This document shows, piece by piece, positions 54,087-63,708 of a stretch of 64,000 bases of DNA (the stretch's first letter is position 1; every line of letters begins with the position of its first letter). Under the pieces are notes generated by a model, which saw only the letters and a program-made list of their open reading frames with translations, did no database searches and was not told the origin of the DNA. This DNA is from Capillibacterium thermochitinicola. GTDB taxonomy: Bacteria; Bacillota; UBA4882; UBA10575. The stretch is from positions 1-64,000 of the forward strand of contig NZ_JAAKDE010000016.1 of the NCBI RefSeq assembly GCF_013664685.1. Reading direction: 5' to 3'. The translations under genes were made by a program, and so were the position numbers.

Positions 54087-55892
54087 ATGTCGTCACTGAT
54101 TCGTACCCACGAATGTGGTTTGCTCGGCTTAAACGAAGTAGGTCAGACTGTTACGTTGAATGGCTGGGTTAATCGTTACCGGAACCTGGGCGGGTTATTG
54201 TTTGTTGACCTTCGCGACCGGTCCGGTGTGGTCCAGGTGGTTTTTAATCCGGAGCAACAGCCGGAGCTTTTTAAAACCGCGGAGGCTCTGCGGAATGAAT
54301 ACGTAATTATGGTGAAGGGACAGGTCCAAAAGAGACCGGCGAACATGGTCAACCCCGAAATGACCACCGGTGCGGTGGAGGTGATCGCCAGCGAGCTGGT
54401 GATCTTAAATACGGCCAAGACGCCGCCAATCTACGTGAACGAACGGCCAACGGAAGAAGAGACGCTCCGTCTCCGTTACCGTTATCTGGATCTGCGCCGC
54501 CCGGAAATGCAGAGGAATTTGGCCCTGCGTCACCGGATTGTTAAGTTGATCCGTGATTTTTTAGATAAAAAAGGGTTTTGGGAGATCGAAACCCCCATGT
54601 TAACCCGGAGCACGCCGGAAGGGGCGCGGGATTTTCTGGTCCCCAGCCGCGTCAACCCCGGTCAATTTTACGCCTTGCCCCAATCCCCGCAACTGTTTAA
54701 ACAATTATTGATGGTGAGCGGGGTGGAGAAGTATTTTCAGATTGCCCGTTGTTTCCGGGATGAAGACTTACGGGCGGACCGTCAACCCGAATTTACCCAG
54801 ATCGACCTCGAGATGTCCTTTATCGAGCGGGAAAACATCCTTGCCTTGCTGGAAGAGATGATGGCGGTGCTCTTAAAGGAGCTGAAAGGGATTGACATCC
54901 CACGGCCTTTCCCCCGTCTGGATTATGAAGAAGCGATGAACCGTTTCGGCAGTGATAAACCGGACACCCGGTTTGGTTTGGAACTTAAGGATATCTCCGC
55001 CTTGGTGGCCGATGGGGAGTTTGCCGTGTTCCGTAAGATCTTGGCCCAAGGGGGGAAAGTGGTTGCCTTCAATGCTCCGGGGTGCGGGGCTTATACCCGC
55101 CGGGAGTTGGATGACTTGTCGGCGTTGGCCGCCAAACACGGCGCGCAAGGCGTGGCCTATTTTGCCTTGACGGAAGGGAAAGTAAAATCGCCGATCAGCA
55201 AGTTTTTCACTGAGGAACAGTTGGCAAAGGTCTTTGCGCGACTGGAAGCCAAAGACGGCGATTTAATCATCATCATTGCCGACCAGAACCCAACCCAGGC
55301 GCTCATGGCGCTCGGGGCTTTACGCCTTGAGTTTGGCCGCCGCTTAAATTTGATCCCAGAAAACCAGTATAATTTCTTATGGGTGCTGAACTTCCCCTTG
55401 TTTGAAAAGGATGCCGCCACGGGTCGTCTGGTTGCCATGCACCACCCCTTTACTTCACCGTTGCCGGAAGAGAAGGCGCTCTTGGAGGTCGAGCCGTTAA
55501 AGGTCCGGGCTAACGCCTACGATTTGGTGCTGAACGGAATGGAGCTGGGCAGCGGCAGCATCCGGATTCACGAGCGCAGCCTCCAAGAGAAGATCTTTGC
55601 CACCCTGGGGCTCTCCCCCGACGTGGTACAAGAAAAATTCGGCTTTTTGTTGGAGGCCTTTGAATACGGGACCCCGCCCCACGGCGGCATCGCGCTGGGG
55701 TTGGACCGGTTGGTGATGCTGCTGGCAGGGGCAAGCAGCATGCGTGAGGTGATCGCTTTTCCGAAGACGACCAGCGCTACGTGCTTGATGACCATGGCCC
55801 CCTCCGAAGTAACTCAGGAACAGTTGGATGAGGTGCATTTGGTTACCAAGTATAGGAAACCTCCGGCGGCAACCACAGACTTGCAAGGATAA
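54087..55892 (+). CDS. aspS: aspartyl-tRNA synthetase
   Basis: 601 residues, the long bacterial type with an N-terminal OB domain (about 1-110), the class II motifs FRDEDLRADRQPEFTQIDLEM and LGLDRLVMLL, and an inserted GAD domain (about 290-420). ATG 54087 follows GGAGGAATAAGG. The hisS-aspS pair is typical of Bacillota. Whether it charges tRNA-Asn too was not judged. Confidence 0.96.
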   Translation: MSSLIRTHECGLLGLNEVGQTVTLNGWVNRYRNLGGLLFVDLRDRSGVVQVVFNPEQQPELFKTAEALRNEYVIMVKGQVQKRPANMVNPEMTTGAVEVIASELVILNTAKTPPIYVNERPTEEETLRLRYRYLDLRRPEMQRNLALRHRIVKLIRDFLDKKGFWEIETPMLTRSTPEGARDFLVPSRVNPGQFYALPQSPQLFKQLLMVSGVEKYFQIARCFRDEDLRADRQPEFTQIDLEMSFIERENILALLEEMMAVLLKELKGIDIPRPFPRLDYEEAMNRFGSDKPDTRFGLELKDISALVADGEFAVFRKILAQGGKVVAFNAPGCGAYTRRELDDLSALAAKHGAQGVAYFALTEGKVKSPISKFFTEEQLAKVFARLEAKDGDLIIIIADQNPTQALMALGALRLEFGRRLNLIPENQYNFLWVLNFPLFEKDAATGRLVAMHHPFTSPLPEEKALLEVEPLKVRANAYDLVLNGMELGSGSIRIHERSLQEKIFATLGLSPDVVQEKFGFLLEAFEYGTPPHGGIALGLDRLVMLLAGASSMREVIAFPKTTSATCLMTMAPSEVTQEQLDEVHLVTKYRKPPAATTDLQG

Positions 55893-55910
55893 GCCCACAT
55901 ATGGTAAGAT
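55881..55910 (+). promoter_or_regulatory. candidate promoter of 6S RNA
   Basis: TTGCAA (55881-55886) and TAAGAT (55905-55910) are 18 bases apart. Transcription would begin near 55917, shortly before the RNA's closing stem. Confidence 0.5.
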
Positions 55911-55930
55911 CTAAATAGAAACAACAAACG

Positions 55931-56113
55931 AAACCCTGCTGTGCGCGTGACGAAGCTGATGTATTGAACCAACACATTTACCTAGGGAGCCGATCTCCGG
56001 GCGTGGCGTGTAAGCCTTGGCGAAGGAAGGACACACAAAAGCGTCTGGGTAGGCACCCACCTGTTGAGAGCGGGTTCAGGTAACCTTCAGCCGTAAACGA
56101 CATGGCGGGGTTT
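55931..56113 (+). ncRNA. ssrS: 6S RNA
   Basis: About 183 bases. The ends pair (AAACCCTGC at the 5' end with GGCGGGGTTT at the 3' end, broken by single mismatches), giving a long rod with an inner bubble. TTGAACCAACAC, GGGAGCCG and the AGAGCGGGTTCAGGTAACC-type 3' motif are familiar from 6S RNAs of Clostridia. It binds the sigma-A holoenzyme and slows transcription in stationary phase. It ends in a T run. The place between aspS and fthC matches the known 6S-folate gene link. Confidence 0.85.
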
Positions 56114-56171
56114 CTTTCTTTTTTGGGTATGACCACGACGAAAAAACCAAAGCGTCAAGGGGGCTGGTTCA

Positions 56172-56753
56172 TTGCAATCCACCGTCAAGGCGGAAAAAAA
56201 AGAACTGCGCGCCGTCTACCAGACGAAGCTCGCGCAGATCCCGGAAGCCAAAGTCCGGCGATGGAGTGCCCAGATCTGTGCGCGGGCTTTAGCCTTGCCG
56301 GTCTTACCGGACAAGCAAGTTATAGCGGCTTATTGCTCCTTTGGCCACGAGGTGGCTACCCGGCCGCTCCTCGCCGGTTTGCTGGCGGCAGGCCATGTTT
56401 TAGTCCTGCCCGTGGTGGACCGGCAAAGCCGGATGATGGAGTTCCGGCGCGTCGACAGTCTGGATGCCTTAACCCCTGGCGTTTACGGGATTTTGGAACC
56501 CCGGAGCGGAGAGTTATGTTCCCCGGAGGAGATTGAGCTGTTCTTCATTCCCGGTCTTGCTTTTGACCGACAGGGGAACCGGTTGGGCCGCGGGGGCGGG
56601 TATTATGACCGTTATCTGTCCACGGTCAGACCGGATGCGGCCAAAATTGGGCTTGCTTTTCAACTGCAGATCGCCGAGGCCCTCCCTGTTGCTCCCCACG
56701 ATATAAAAGTCGATGCGGTCCTAACCGAGCAGGAAATTATCTGTTACGTTTAA
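56172..56753 (+). CDS. fthC: 5-formyltetrahydrofolate cyclo-ligase
   Basis: 193 residues. The ATP/folate loop GRGGGYYDRYL and the FFIPGLAFDRQGNRLG stretch identify the family. It turns 5-formyl-THF into 5,10-methenyl-THF. The start is TTG behind AAGGGGGC. It follows 6S RNA, as in E. coli ssrS-ygfA. Its last 17 bases overlap the opposing PspC gene. Confidence 0.93.
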   Translation: MQSTVKAEKKELRAVYQTKLAQIPEAKVRRWSAQICARALALPVLPDKQVIAAYCSFGHEVATRPLLAGLLAAGHVLVLPVVDRQSRMMEFRRVDSLDALTPGVYGILEPRSGELCSPEEIELFFIPGLAFDRQGNRLGRGGGYYDRYLSTVRPDAAKIGLAFQLQIAEALPVAPHDIKVDAVLTEQEIICYV

Positions 56754-57123
56754 ATCCGCCAAAGAGCATGATGATCCCAAGGATAATCAAGAAGAACGGC
56801 AACAAGTCACGAAAACGCGGCCAGGGAAATAGGGCACGCCACAAGAAGAACAATCCCAGGACAATCAGGATGATGCCGCCCCGCCGCCACCGTTGTTCAT
56901 CGTCTTCCGGGCTTTCTTGGACTTCGGTCCGGTCCCAGTTGTCGTTCTCTTCGGGAATAATGAAACAAGCAATCAGATAAACAAGTCCGCCACCGAACGA
57001 TAACGACAGGAGCCACAATAACCGGATTACCGTGACATCAACGTTGAAATAATCGGCCAACCCTCCGGCCACCCCGGCGATTACCCGATCCTTTCGGGAT
57101 CGGTACAGACGTTTTGGTTCCAC
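56737..57123 (-). CDS. PspC-domain membrane protein
   Basis: 128 residues. The N-terminal PspC domain (about 3-60, KRLYRSRKDRVIAGVAGGLADYF and a hydrophobic helix) is followed by an acidic linker and two more helices at the C-terminus. Such proteins are linked to membrane stress, though the psp system itself is not seen here. The start is GTG 57123 behind AAAGGAGGTC; further upstream frame is poor. Confidence 0.88.
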   Translation of the reverse strand: MEPKRLYRSRKDRVIAGVAGGLADYFNVDVTVIRLLWLLSLSFGGGLVYLIACFIIPEENDNWDRTEVQESPEDDEQRWRRGGIILIVLGLFFLWRALFPWPRFRDLLPFFLIILGIIMLFGGFKRNR

Positions 57124-57260
57124 CAGGCAAGACCTCCTTTTACTTCCTCTTGTCTTTCCTATCTTACACCATGATTTGCGGACAAGCAATCTTTCGGCAG
57201 GAAAATAACGCCCGCGGCAAGAACCTGATCCACAAGAATCAGGAGATGGGGGCGTAATTA

Positions 57261-60200
57261 ATGCTGCAAATTATTCGACATCCCGATCTCTACCGGGATC
57301 CGGTCGGTGCGATCCGGGACCTGATTGGAGATGAATGGCCGAAGTCCGGTGACCGGAGACTGGTGTTCATTTTTTCCACCCAAACGCTCTTGGAGTACTG
57401 GGAGGAACAATTACTGCCGGCCTTCGGCAGTTGGGGCGGGGTGCGTTTTGTCCTGTTCGATGGTTTCGTCCGGGATCTATTACAAGAAATCCGTCCGGAC
57501 CTTTCCGACTTGACACCCGGGGGCAGCATCTTGCTTTTACGGTTGGCCGTTGCCGAGCTGGCCAAGGAGGGAAGAATCCCTTATCTGGCCAAGGCCTTTC
57601 CGGCGGTCGGTTTTTACGCCACCCTTCGTCAGGAGATCAGCCTTCTGAAACGGGCGGGCCTTGATCCCGTCTCCTTTGGCCACCTGGTACGGACGGCAGA
57701 TCAACCATTACATGAGCTGGCTGCGGTCTATGCACGTTATCAACAATTACTAAGTGAGCGGCATTTGGCCGACGGGGAAGAAAAATACCGTCAAGCGGTG
57801 GCCGAAAGTGACAAAGTCCTCCCTTGGCTCCAGGGGAAAGAACTCCTGGTGATCGGATTTACCGATTTTACCCGGCAACAAGAAGCCCTCTTACATAACC
57901 TCAGTAGTCAGATGAAGGTGACCGTGGTCTTTGATCACGGGCTGGCCGACCGGCATGAGCTCATCCAACCCACTTTGCCGAGCGGGGAAAAGACGCAAGA
58001 ATTAATCTATTCCCCGCTGAAAGCAGGGCAGGAGGCTATGGAAGGCCGCCTTTTGCTGGCCCATCTCCAGCAGAATTTGTGGGCCGGTCCTCCGGGGACG
58101 GATCCCCCTGGTTCCGACGGGAGCGTAGAATTGCTAAAAGTTAAAGGGGGAAGCCGTCACGAGCTGGTAGCGGTGGCCAATGAAGTGAAAAGATTATTAG
58201 CGGCCGACCCGTCCCTGACGCCCGGAGATATCGCGGTTGTTACACCATACCCGGTGGACGAGGTTTACCGGATCTTAACGGCGTTTGGACTCCCGGTGAC
58301 CGCCCAGATCAGCGGCTCCTTGGTGCAGGAACCGGCGGCCCAGGCCTTACTGCAACCTTTCCGGGTCATCTTGTCCGCCTTTGAATGGGCCGAAATGGTT
58401 AAATACCTGCGTTGGGGCGGGGTCTATCCACCGGGACAACTATACCGGGTAAACCCGCCGGCGACCTTGGCCGAATGGGAAACAACTCTGACCGCGATTT
58501 TCGCTGACAAGGAGGAACAAGGGGCGTGCAGTAAAGCTCTCCTCACTTTTCTGGCCCGGATCCCGCAAAAAGCCACTTATGGGCAATATTTCCAACTCTG
58601 TCTGGACTGGCTGGATCATCCGTTGCTTTTGGATAACTTCATACCTCCATCCGAAGGGGCTACGCCCTTTCTCCAAGCCAGATTTGTGCAGACCTCCTTT
58701 CTTGGTAAACTTCGGAGTCTGGTCCAGAAAGGTTTGAGTTTAACGGCGTCCTATGCGGCGCTTGAAGTCCAACTGGCTGATTTCTATTTAACACTCGAAG
58801 CCATGCTGTCCCAGGAGGTGACGACGAAACCAACTTCCTGGCGAAGCGGCATCAGGGTCTTAACCCCAACGGAGGCGCGGGGGTTGAGCTTTCGGGTCTC
58901 TTTTCTCGTCGGTCTCAACGAAGGGGTTGTCCCGCGTTTAACCCCGACAGGATGGCTTTTACGGGAAGAAAGGGTTCTCGACTTGCCCCTCGCTTCCTTG
59001 TTGCCGACCAATCGTGAGCAATTACGACGGGAACGTTTGCTCTTTTCTTATCTCCTGAAAACAGCCCGGGAAAAACTGGTCCTCAGCTGCTGTCAGACCA
59101 ATGAGGAAGGGGAAGCGGTTAACCCCAGTTCCTTCTGGGAAGACCTGATCGAGCTCTTACCCGGTGCGCAACCGATTAAAGAGGTAGAGACAGGTAGCCT
59201 GATTGCGCCCTTCTCTTCGTTCAACTCTGCCGCATTAGCATCGGAGGTTGACGAAAAGATCCGGGCGGCGCTCGCGCGGCAACGGGCCGGGCGTGCCCGC
59301 AACGGTTATTTGGGTCCGTCCGAAGCTCAGCTCCTCCGGGCCAAACTGAGTGACAAACCTTTTGGCATTTCGGCTTTGGAGGAGTATATGACCTGTCCTT
59401 TTCTTTATTTTTGCCGGCGGTGGCTCAGGATCGATCCCCTGGGCGAACCGGAGATTATCCCTTCCCGGTTGACGGAAGGCAGTATTGCCCATTTGGTGTT
59501 GAAAGAATTTTTCCACCGCCACCGGGGAGAGGTTTTGCTGCGGAAATCTTTGGACATGTATCTGACCGAAATCCGGAATTTGGTCCAAAAGCATTACCCA
59601 CAGGCCGAAGCAAAAAAGTCAATGCTCCACCACAATCTGTTGGTCTTGGGGCGAGAACACTTAATTTCCCTGTTAACCAGAGTAGTCCAGGAAGAGGTGG
59701 CGTGGGGGGAGAAAACCGACGGTCGCTTTATCCCCCGCTATTTCGAATTGGGCTTTGGCGGCCTTCTACACGACGCCGACGCCAGTTCCACGCCCCAGCC
59801 GCTGGTCTTGACGGCGGAAGACGTTCCGCCCGACCGGCCGCCATTAAAAATTTGGGGGAAGATCGACCGGGTTGATACGGATGGAGCCGGGAATTTCATC
59901 GTCTATGACTATAAAACAGGGACGCTGCCGGCCCAAGGGGAGATTCTCAGCGGTAAGCGCCTGCAGCTTCCCCTGTATCTCCTGGCGGTGAGCCGCCTTT
60001 TTCTCCCGGAGGGGAGGCCGGTGGGTGCCGCCTATTACAGTCTGCAACAGGCCAACCGGTTGAGGGGGATCTGGCGTGCGGAAGCGCAGGTGCTAGGGAT
60101 TGGTACCCGCAACATCCTGACGGACGAGGAGTGGACGGCAACGCTGAAAAACGCCGTGACGGCGGCGCTCCAATCCTACCATGCCATCCTCCAGGGGGCC

Positions 60201-60302
60201 TTTCCTTTCTGCCCACCGAAGTTATGCCCGGATTACTGTGAATTCTGGTCAATCTGTCGTCAAGGGATCTGGGGAAGGGAGGATCAAGATGCAGCTGAAT
60301 GA
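57261..60302 (+). CDS. addB: ATP-dependent nuclease subunit B (AddB-like)
   Basis: 1013 residues, partner of AddA in repair of double-strand breaks. The C-terminal RecB-type nuclease has DYKTG (about 882-886). Four Cys of the AddB iron-sulfur cluster are seen: one in TCPFLYF (Cys712) and three in LCPDYCEFWSIC near the end. The N-terminal helicase-like region has no recognisable P-loop (GxxGxGKT); FIFSTQTLLEYW stands where one is expected. This fits a structural, non-motor subunit. addA starts inside the last codons. Confidence 0.85.
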   Translation: MLQIIRHPDLYRDPVGAIRDLIGDEWPKSGDRRLVFIFSTQTLLEYWEEQLLPAFGSWGGVRFVLFDGFVRDLLQEIRPDLSDLTPGGSILLLRLAVAELAKEGRIPYLAKAFPAVGFYATLRQEISLLKRAGLDPVSFGHLVRTADQPLHELAAVYARYQQLLSERHLADGEEKYRQAVAESDKVLPWLQGKELLVIGFTDFTRQQEALLHNLSSQMKVTVVFDHGLADRHELIQPTLPSGEKTQELIYSPLKAGQEAMEGRLLLAHLQQNLWAGPPGTDPPGSDGSVELLKVKGGSRHELVAVANEVKRLLAADPSLTPGDIAVVTPYPVDEVYRILTAFGLPVTAQISGSLVQEPAAQALLQPFRVILSAFEWAEMVKYLRWGGVYPPGQLYRVNPPATLAEWETTLTAIFADKEEQGACSKALLTFLARIPQKATYGQYFQLCLDWLDHPLLLDNFIPPSEGATPFLQARFVQTSFLGKLRSLVQKGLSLTASYAALEVQLADFYLTLEAMLSQEVTTKPTSWRSGIRVLTPTEARGLSFRVSFLVGLNEGVVPRLTPTGWLLREERVLDLPLASLLPTNREQLRRERLLFSYLLKTAREKLVLSCCQTNEEGEAVNPSSFWEDLIELLPGAQPIKEVETGSLIAPFSSFNSAALASEVDEKIRAALARQRAGRARNGYLGPSEAQLLRAKLSDKPFGISALEEYMTCPFLYFCRRWLRIDPLGEPEIIPSRLTEGSIAHLVLKEFFHRHRGEVLLRKSLDMYLTEIRNLVQKHYPQAEAKKSMLHHNLLVLGREHLISLLTRVVQEEVAWGEKTDGRFIPRYFELGFGGLLHDADASSTPQPLVLTAEDVPPDRPPLKIWGKIDRVDTDGAGNFIVYDYKTGTLPAQGEILSGKRLQLPLYLLAVSRLFLPEGRPVGAAYYSLQQANRLRGIWRAEAQVLGIGTRNILTDEEWTATLKNAVTAALQSYHAILQGAFPFCPPKLCPDYCEFWSICRQGIWGREDQDAAE

Positions 60303-63300
60303 GGAACAACGACGGGCCGTTGAAGATTTTTCCACGGATCTGCTGGTCATGGCCGGGGCCGGGACCGGGAAAACCAGAGTCCTGACCCAAAAATATCTGC
60401 ATTTATTGCAGACGCGCCGATGTGAAGTGCCCCAGATCGTGGCTGTCACTTTCACCAACAAGGCCGCTGCGGAAATGCGGGACCGGATCCGGAAAGCAAT
60501 GGTGGCTATTTACCACCAGAGCACCGGTGCGGAAAGGGAATACTGGTCCCGACAGGTGGAGTTATTGGAAGCGGCGGCGAAGATCACCACCATCCATGGC
60601 TTATGTCTGGGGCTTTTGAAACAACACCCGGTGGAAGCCGGCATCGATCCGCAGGGGAAGATCCTGGATGAAGGAGAGGAGTACCTCTTTAAAACAAAAG
60701 CGGCAAAAACAGCCTTAAGTGCTCTGTTGGCCGCCGACGACGACGGGTTTAACCTTTCGGTGGTGCTGGCGCTCGGGACCCACTTCTTTCTGGAGCAGCT
60801 TCCGGCGCTATATAGCACCCTGAAGGAAGCCGGAGTCGAGGTGGAAAAGCTGGCGCCGTCCGCTCCGGAGGGGGAGTTCGACCGGAAATTGGCTGCCGCC
60901 AAAAAGGACTTAACCAGCGCCCTCTTTCACCTGCAACAACAGGCCGGTACCGTCCGCCTGACCCCCCGGGCCCAGGAACTGTTGACCACCCTTTTTGCCC
61001 AATGGCCGGCTTACCGGGAAGCGTTGGCCAAGACGGATCGGTTAGACGAAACAGGAGCCAAGATCCTGGCGGAGCTTGTAGGTTTTCTCCCCAAAAACCT
61101 CAACAAGCAACTGCGTTCGGCCATCGACACGGTCCACGACCAGGTGGAGGCGGTCAGAAAAGCCCTGGCGTCCCGGGAGGCGGCCGCACAAAAACCGGTG
61201 ATCCTTGCTTTTCTCCGTCTTTTCGATCAAGAATACAGCAGGCTGAAGCAGATGGAGGGGAAACTTGACTTTACCGATCAACTCTTTTTAGTCCGGGAAA
61301 TGCTCCGCACCCACCCGGCTATCGCCCAGGAATACCAAAAGCGCTTTGCCTACTTTATGGTGGATGAGTTTCAGGATACCAACAGTCTACAGTGGGAGAT
61401 CATTCAGCTCCTGTGCGGGGAAGGACACCGCGAAGGACGGTTGTTTCTGGTTGGTGATCTGAAACAGTCGATCTACCGTTTTCGGGGGGCGGAAGTGGAG
61501 ATCATGACCGCTTTGGCCAACGCCAAACGCGAAGGGGACGGTCAAGTGCTGGTCTTGGCGAAAAATTACCGGACTAAAGCGACGATTGCCGCCGTGATCA
61601 ATCATCTCTGCCGTACCGTCTTTGCCAGCGAAGGCTTTCCCTACCATCCGCTGGTACCGGCGGGCGAAGAGGAAACCCGGGAAACCGGGGTCGAAATCTT
61701 ACTTGCGGACGAAGACGAACCGGCACTGCTCGCCGCCAGAATCAAGCAGTTGGTGGAGGAGGGAACGCTTCAGGTCCGGAACGGAAAAATCAGCCGGGCG
61801 GCACAGTACGGTGATGTGGCCTTGCTCTTTCGGACGAAAACCAGGATTAAAGCATATGAAGATGCCTTCCGGGCGCAGGGGATCCCTTATCAGGTTACCG
61901 CAGGGGTCGGTTTTTACGCCCGGCAAGAGATTCAGGACCAGCTGAACCTGCTCCGTCTCGTCGAATGTCCGGATGATGCCCTTGCTTTGGCGGGGGTGTT
62001 ACGATCACCCTTCTGTCAGGTTTCCGACCGGGGGCTTTTCTGGCTGGCCCATCCCGACGGGCTTACGAAAGGTTTTTGGGCGGGGGAGGAGGCCGCCGCT
62101 TATCCGCGGGAAATCCCCGCCCCGGAAAGACAACGTCTGGCACGGTTTAGGCAGTTTTTGGCCGCTTTGGGCCAAAATGCCCACCTGCTCACGATTCCGG
62201 AGATCCTCCGCGCCGCCTGGTCCGAAACGGGTTATTTGGCGACAGTGGCCGCTTTGCCGGAAGGTGAACGCTGCCTGGCGAATCTGGAAAAACTGATCCT
62301 GCGGGCGGAAGATTTTGCGGCAAAAGGCTACTCCGGTCTGCGTGACTTTGTCGCTTTTTTCCGTCATCTGTCCACCTTGGAGGTGCGGGAAGGAGAGGCG
62401 ACGGTACCGCAGGGTGAGGGGAACTTCGTGCAGATGATGACGGTACACGCGGCGAAAGGATTGGAGTTTCCGGTGGTGGTCCTCCCCGAGCTGGACCGGG
62501 AATTTAACCTCTCCGCCCGGACGACCGTGGCTTACCATAAAGAATACGGGCTTGTCCATAAAATAAAGGACCCGTCCGGGTCGTGGCTGGAGACGGAGGC
62601 GACCGCGCAGTTGAAAGCCGTGGAGAAAAGGGCGGAGATCTCGGAGTTAAAGCGCCTGTTCTATGTCGGTCTCACCCGGGCCCGCGATTATTTATTATTA
62701 TCCGCCACCGTAAAGGAGGTTAAAGCCAAGAGCATTGATGAGGGATGTTCTTGGCTGGACTGGTTGGCACTGGTGTGGCCCGGTTTGACCACCGCGGAGG
62801 AAGGGCTCCATCTCCTTGCCGATCACCCGGTTAAGCTCACCCGGTCGGTACCGGTCGCCGTTCAGGCGGGACTGGCCTTAGACCAGCAGAGAGCCCAGAC
62901 CGAGGAGATCGCCGCCACCCTTGAATTACCTGTTACGGCGCAAAAAATGACGACCCGCCGCCTCTCGTTAACGCCACTCCTCACTTTCCAGGAGTGTCCC
63001 CGCCGTTTTTACTGGCAACACCGTCTGGGGAGCGACCCGACGACGGTTCCGGTGCCTCCTGGTTCGCCCGGGGAAAAGGTCGTCACCAATTACAGTCTGC
63101 TCCTGGGGGAAGTCTTTCACCGTTTGATCTCCGGGCCGGCTCTAAACAAGGCCGAAGCCGAGTCCGCGTTGGCCGGTTGGTTCCATGCGTTGCCGGCGGA
63201 GGAAAGGCAAGCCGCCTTTACCCAGGTGAATCTGATGTACCAAAACTACCTGGCCAGCCCCTTCCTGCCGGAAACGGGGGTGCGGGTGGAAAATGAGCTT

Positions 63301-63708
63301 CCCTTTGTCCTGGCCTTACAAAACGTCATCATCAAAGGGGTCATCGACCGGATCCTCTTCTATCCCGACGGCCGGATCGTGGTGGTTGATTTTAAAACCA
63401 ACCGCCGCCTACCGCCGCCGGGGAAGATCCGCGACCGCTATTATTTCCAAGTTTACCTTTACGCCTTGGCGATCCGCGATATTTACCGGCGGTTGCCGGA
63501 CGAAGGCTGGATCTATTTTGTCCGCCCCAATCTTAAACTGCCTTGCCCCTTGACCGAAAAAAACCTCGGGGCGACCGAGGAACAGATCTTGAAAACCGTT
63601 GAGTATATTACCACCCACGATGATCCGGCGGATTATCCTCCCGGAGAAGATTGTGAGTTTTGCCCCTTTACGCCTTGGTGCAAGGAAGCGGTCTCTTCTT
63701 CATGGTAA
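60289..63708 (+). CDS. addA: ATP-dependent helicase/nuclease subunit A
   Basis: 1139 residues of the UvrD/RecB type. Walker A AGAGTGKT (22-29), VDEFQDTN, GDLKQSIYRFRGAE, TVHAAKGLEFPVV and YVGLTRARDYL cover the helicase motifs; the C-terminal nuclease has VVDFKTN near residue 1030 and a CEFCPFTPWC end. ATG 60289 behind GGGAGG was chosen over the 36-codon extension. It overlaps addB by 14 bases and converges on folE2. Confidence 0.95.
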   Translation: MQLNEEQRRAVEDFSTDLLVMAGAGTGKTRVLTQKYLHLLQTRRCEVPQIVAVTFTNKAAAEMRDRIRKAMVAIYHQSTGAEREYWSRQVELLEAAAKITTIHGLCLGLLKQHPVEAGIDPQGKILDEGEEYLFKTKAAKTALSALLAADDDGFNLSVVLALGTHFFLEQLPALYSTLKEAGVEVEKLAPSAPEGEFDRKLAAAKKDLTSALFHLQQQAGTVRLTPRAQELLTTLFAQWPAYREALAKTDRLDETGAKILAELVGFLPKNLNKQLRSAIDTVHDQVEAVRKALASREAAAQKPVILAFLRLFDQEYSRLKQMEGKLDFTDQLFLVREMLRTHPAIAQEYQKRFAYFMVDEFQDTNSLQWEIIQLLCGEGHREGRLFLVGDLKQSIYRFRGAEVEIMTALANAKREGDGQVLVLAKNYRTKATIAAVINHLCRTVFASEGFPYHPLVPAGEEETRETGVEILLADEDEPALLAARIKQLVEEGTLQVRNGKISRAAQYGDVALLFRTKTRIKAYEDAFRAQGIPYQVTAGVGFYARQEIQDQLNLLRLVECPDDALALAGVLRSPFCQVSDRGLFWLAHPDGLTKGFWAGEEAAAYPREIPAPERQRLARFRQFLAALGQNAHLLTIPEILRAAWSETGYLATVAALPEGERCLANLEKLILRAEDFAAKGYSGLRDFVAFFRHLSTLEVREGEATVPQGEGNFVQMMTVHAAKGLEFPVVVLPELDREFNLSARTTVAYHKEYGLVHKIKDPSGSWLETEATAQLKAVEKRAEISELKRLFYVGLTRARDYLLLSATVKEVKAKSIDEGCSWLDWLALVWPGLTTAEEGLHLLADHPVKLTRSVPVAVQAGLALDQQRAQTEEIAATLELPVTAQKMTTRRLSLTPLLTFQECPRRFYWQHRLGSDPTTVPVPPGSPGEKVVTNYSLLLGEVFHRLISGPALNKAEAESALAGWFHALPAEERQAAFTQVNLMYQNYLASPFLPETGVRVENELPFVLALQNVIIKGVIDRILFYPDGRIVVVDFKTNRRLPPPGKIRDRYYFQVYLYALAIRDIYRRLPDEGWIYFVRPNLKLPCPLTEKNLGATEEQILKTVEYITTHDDPADYPPGEDCEFCPFTPWCKEAVSSSW

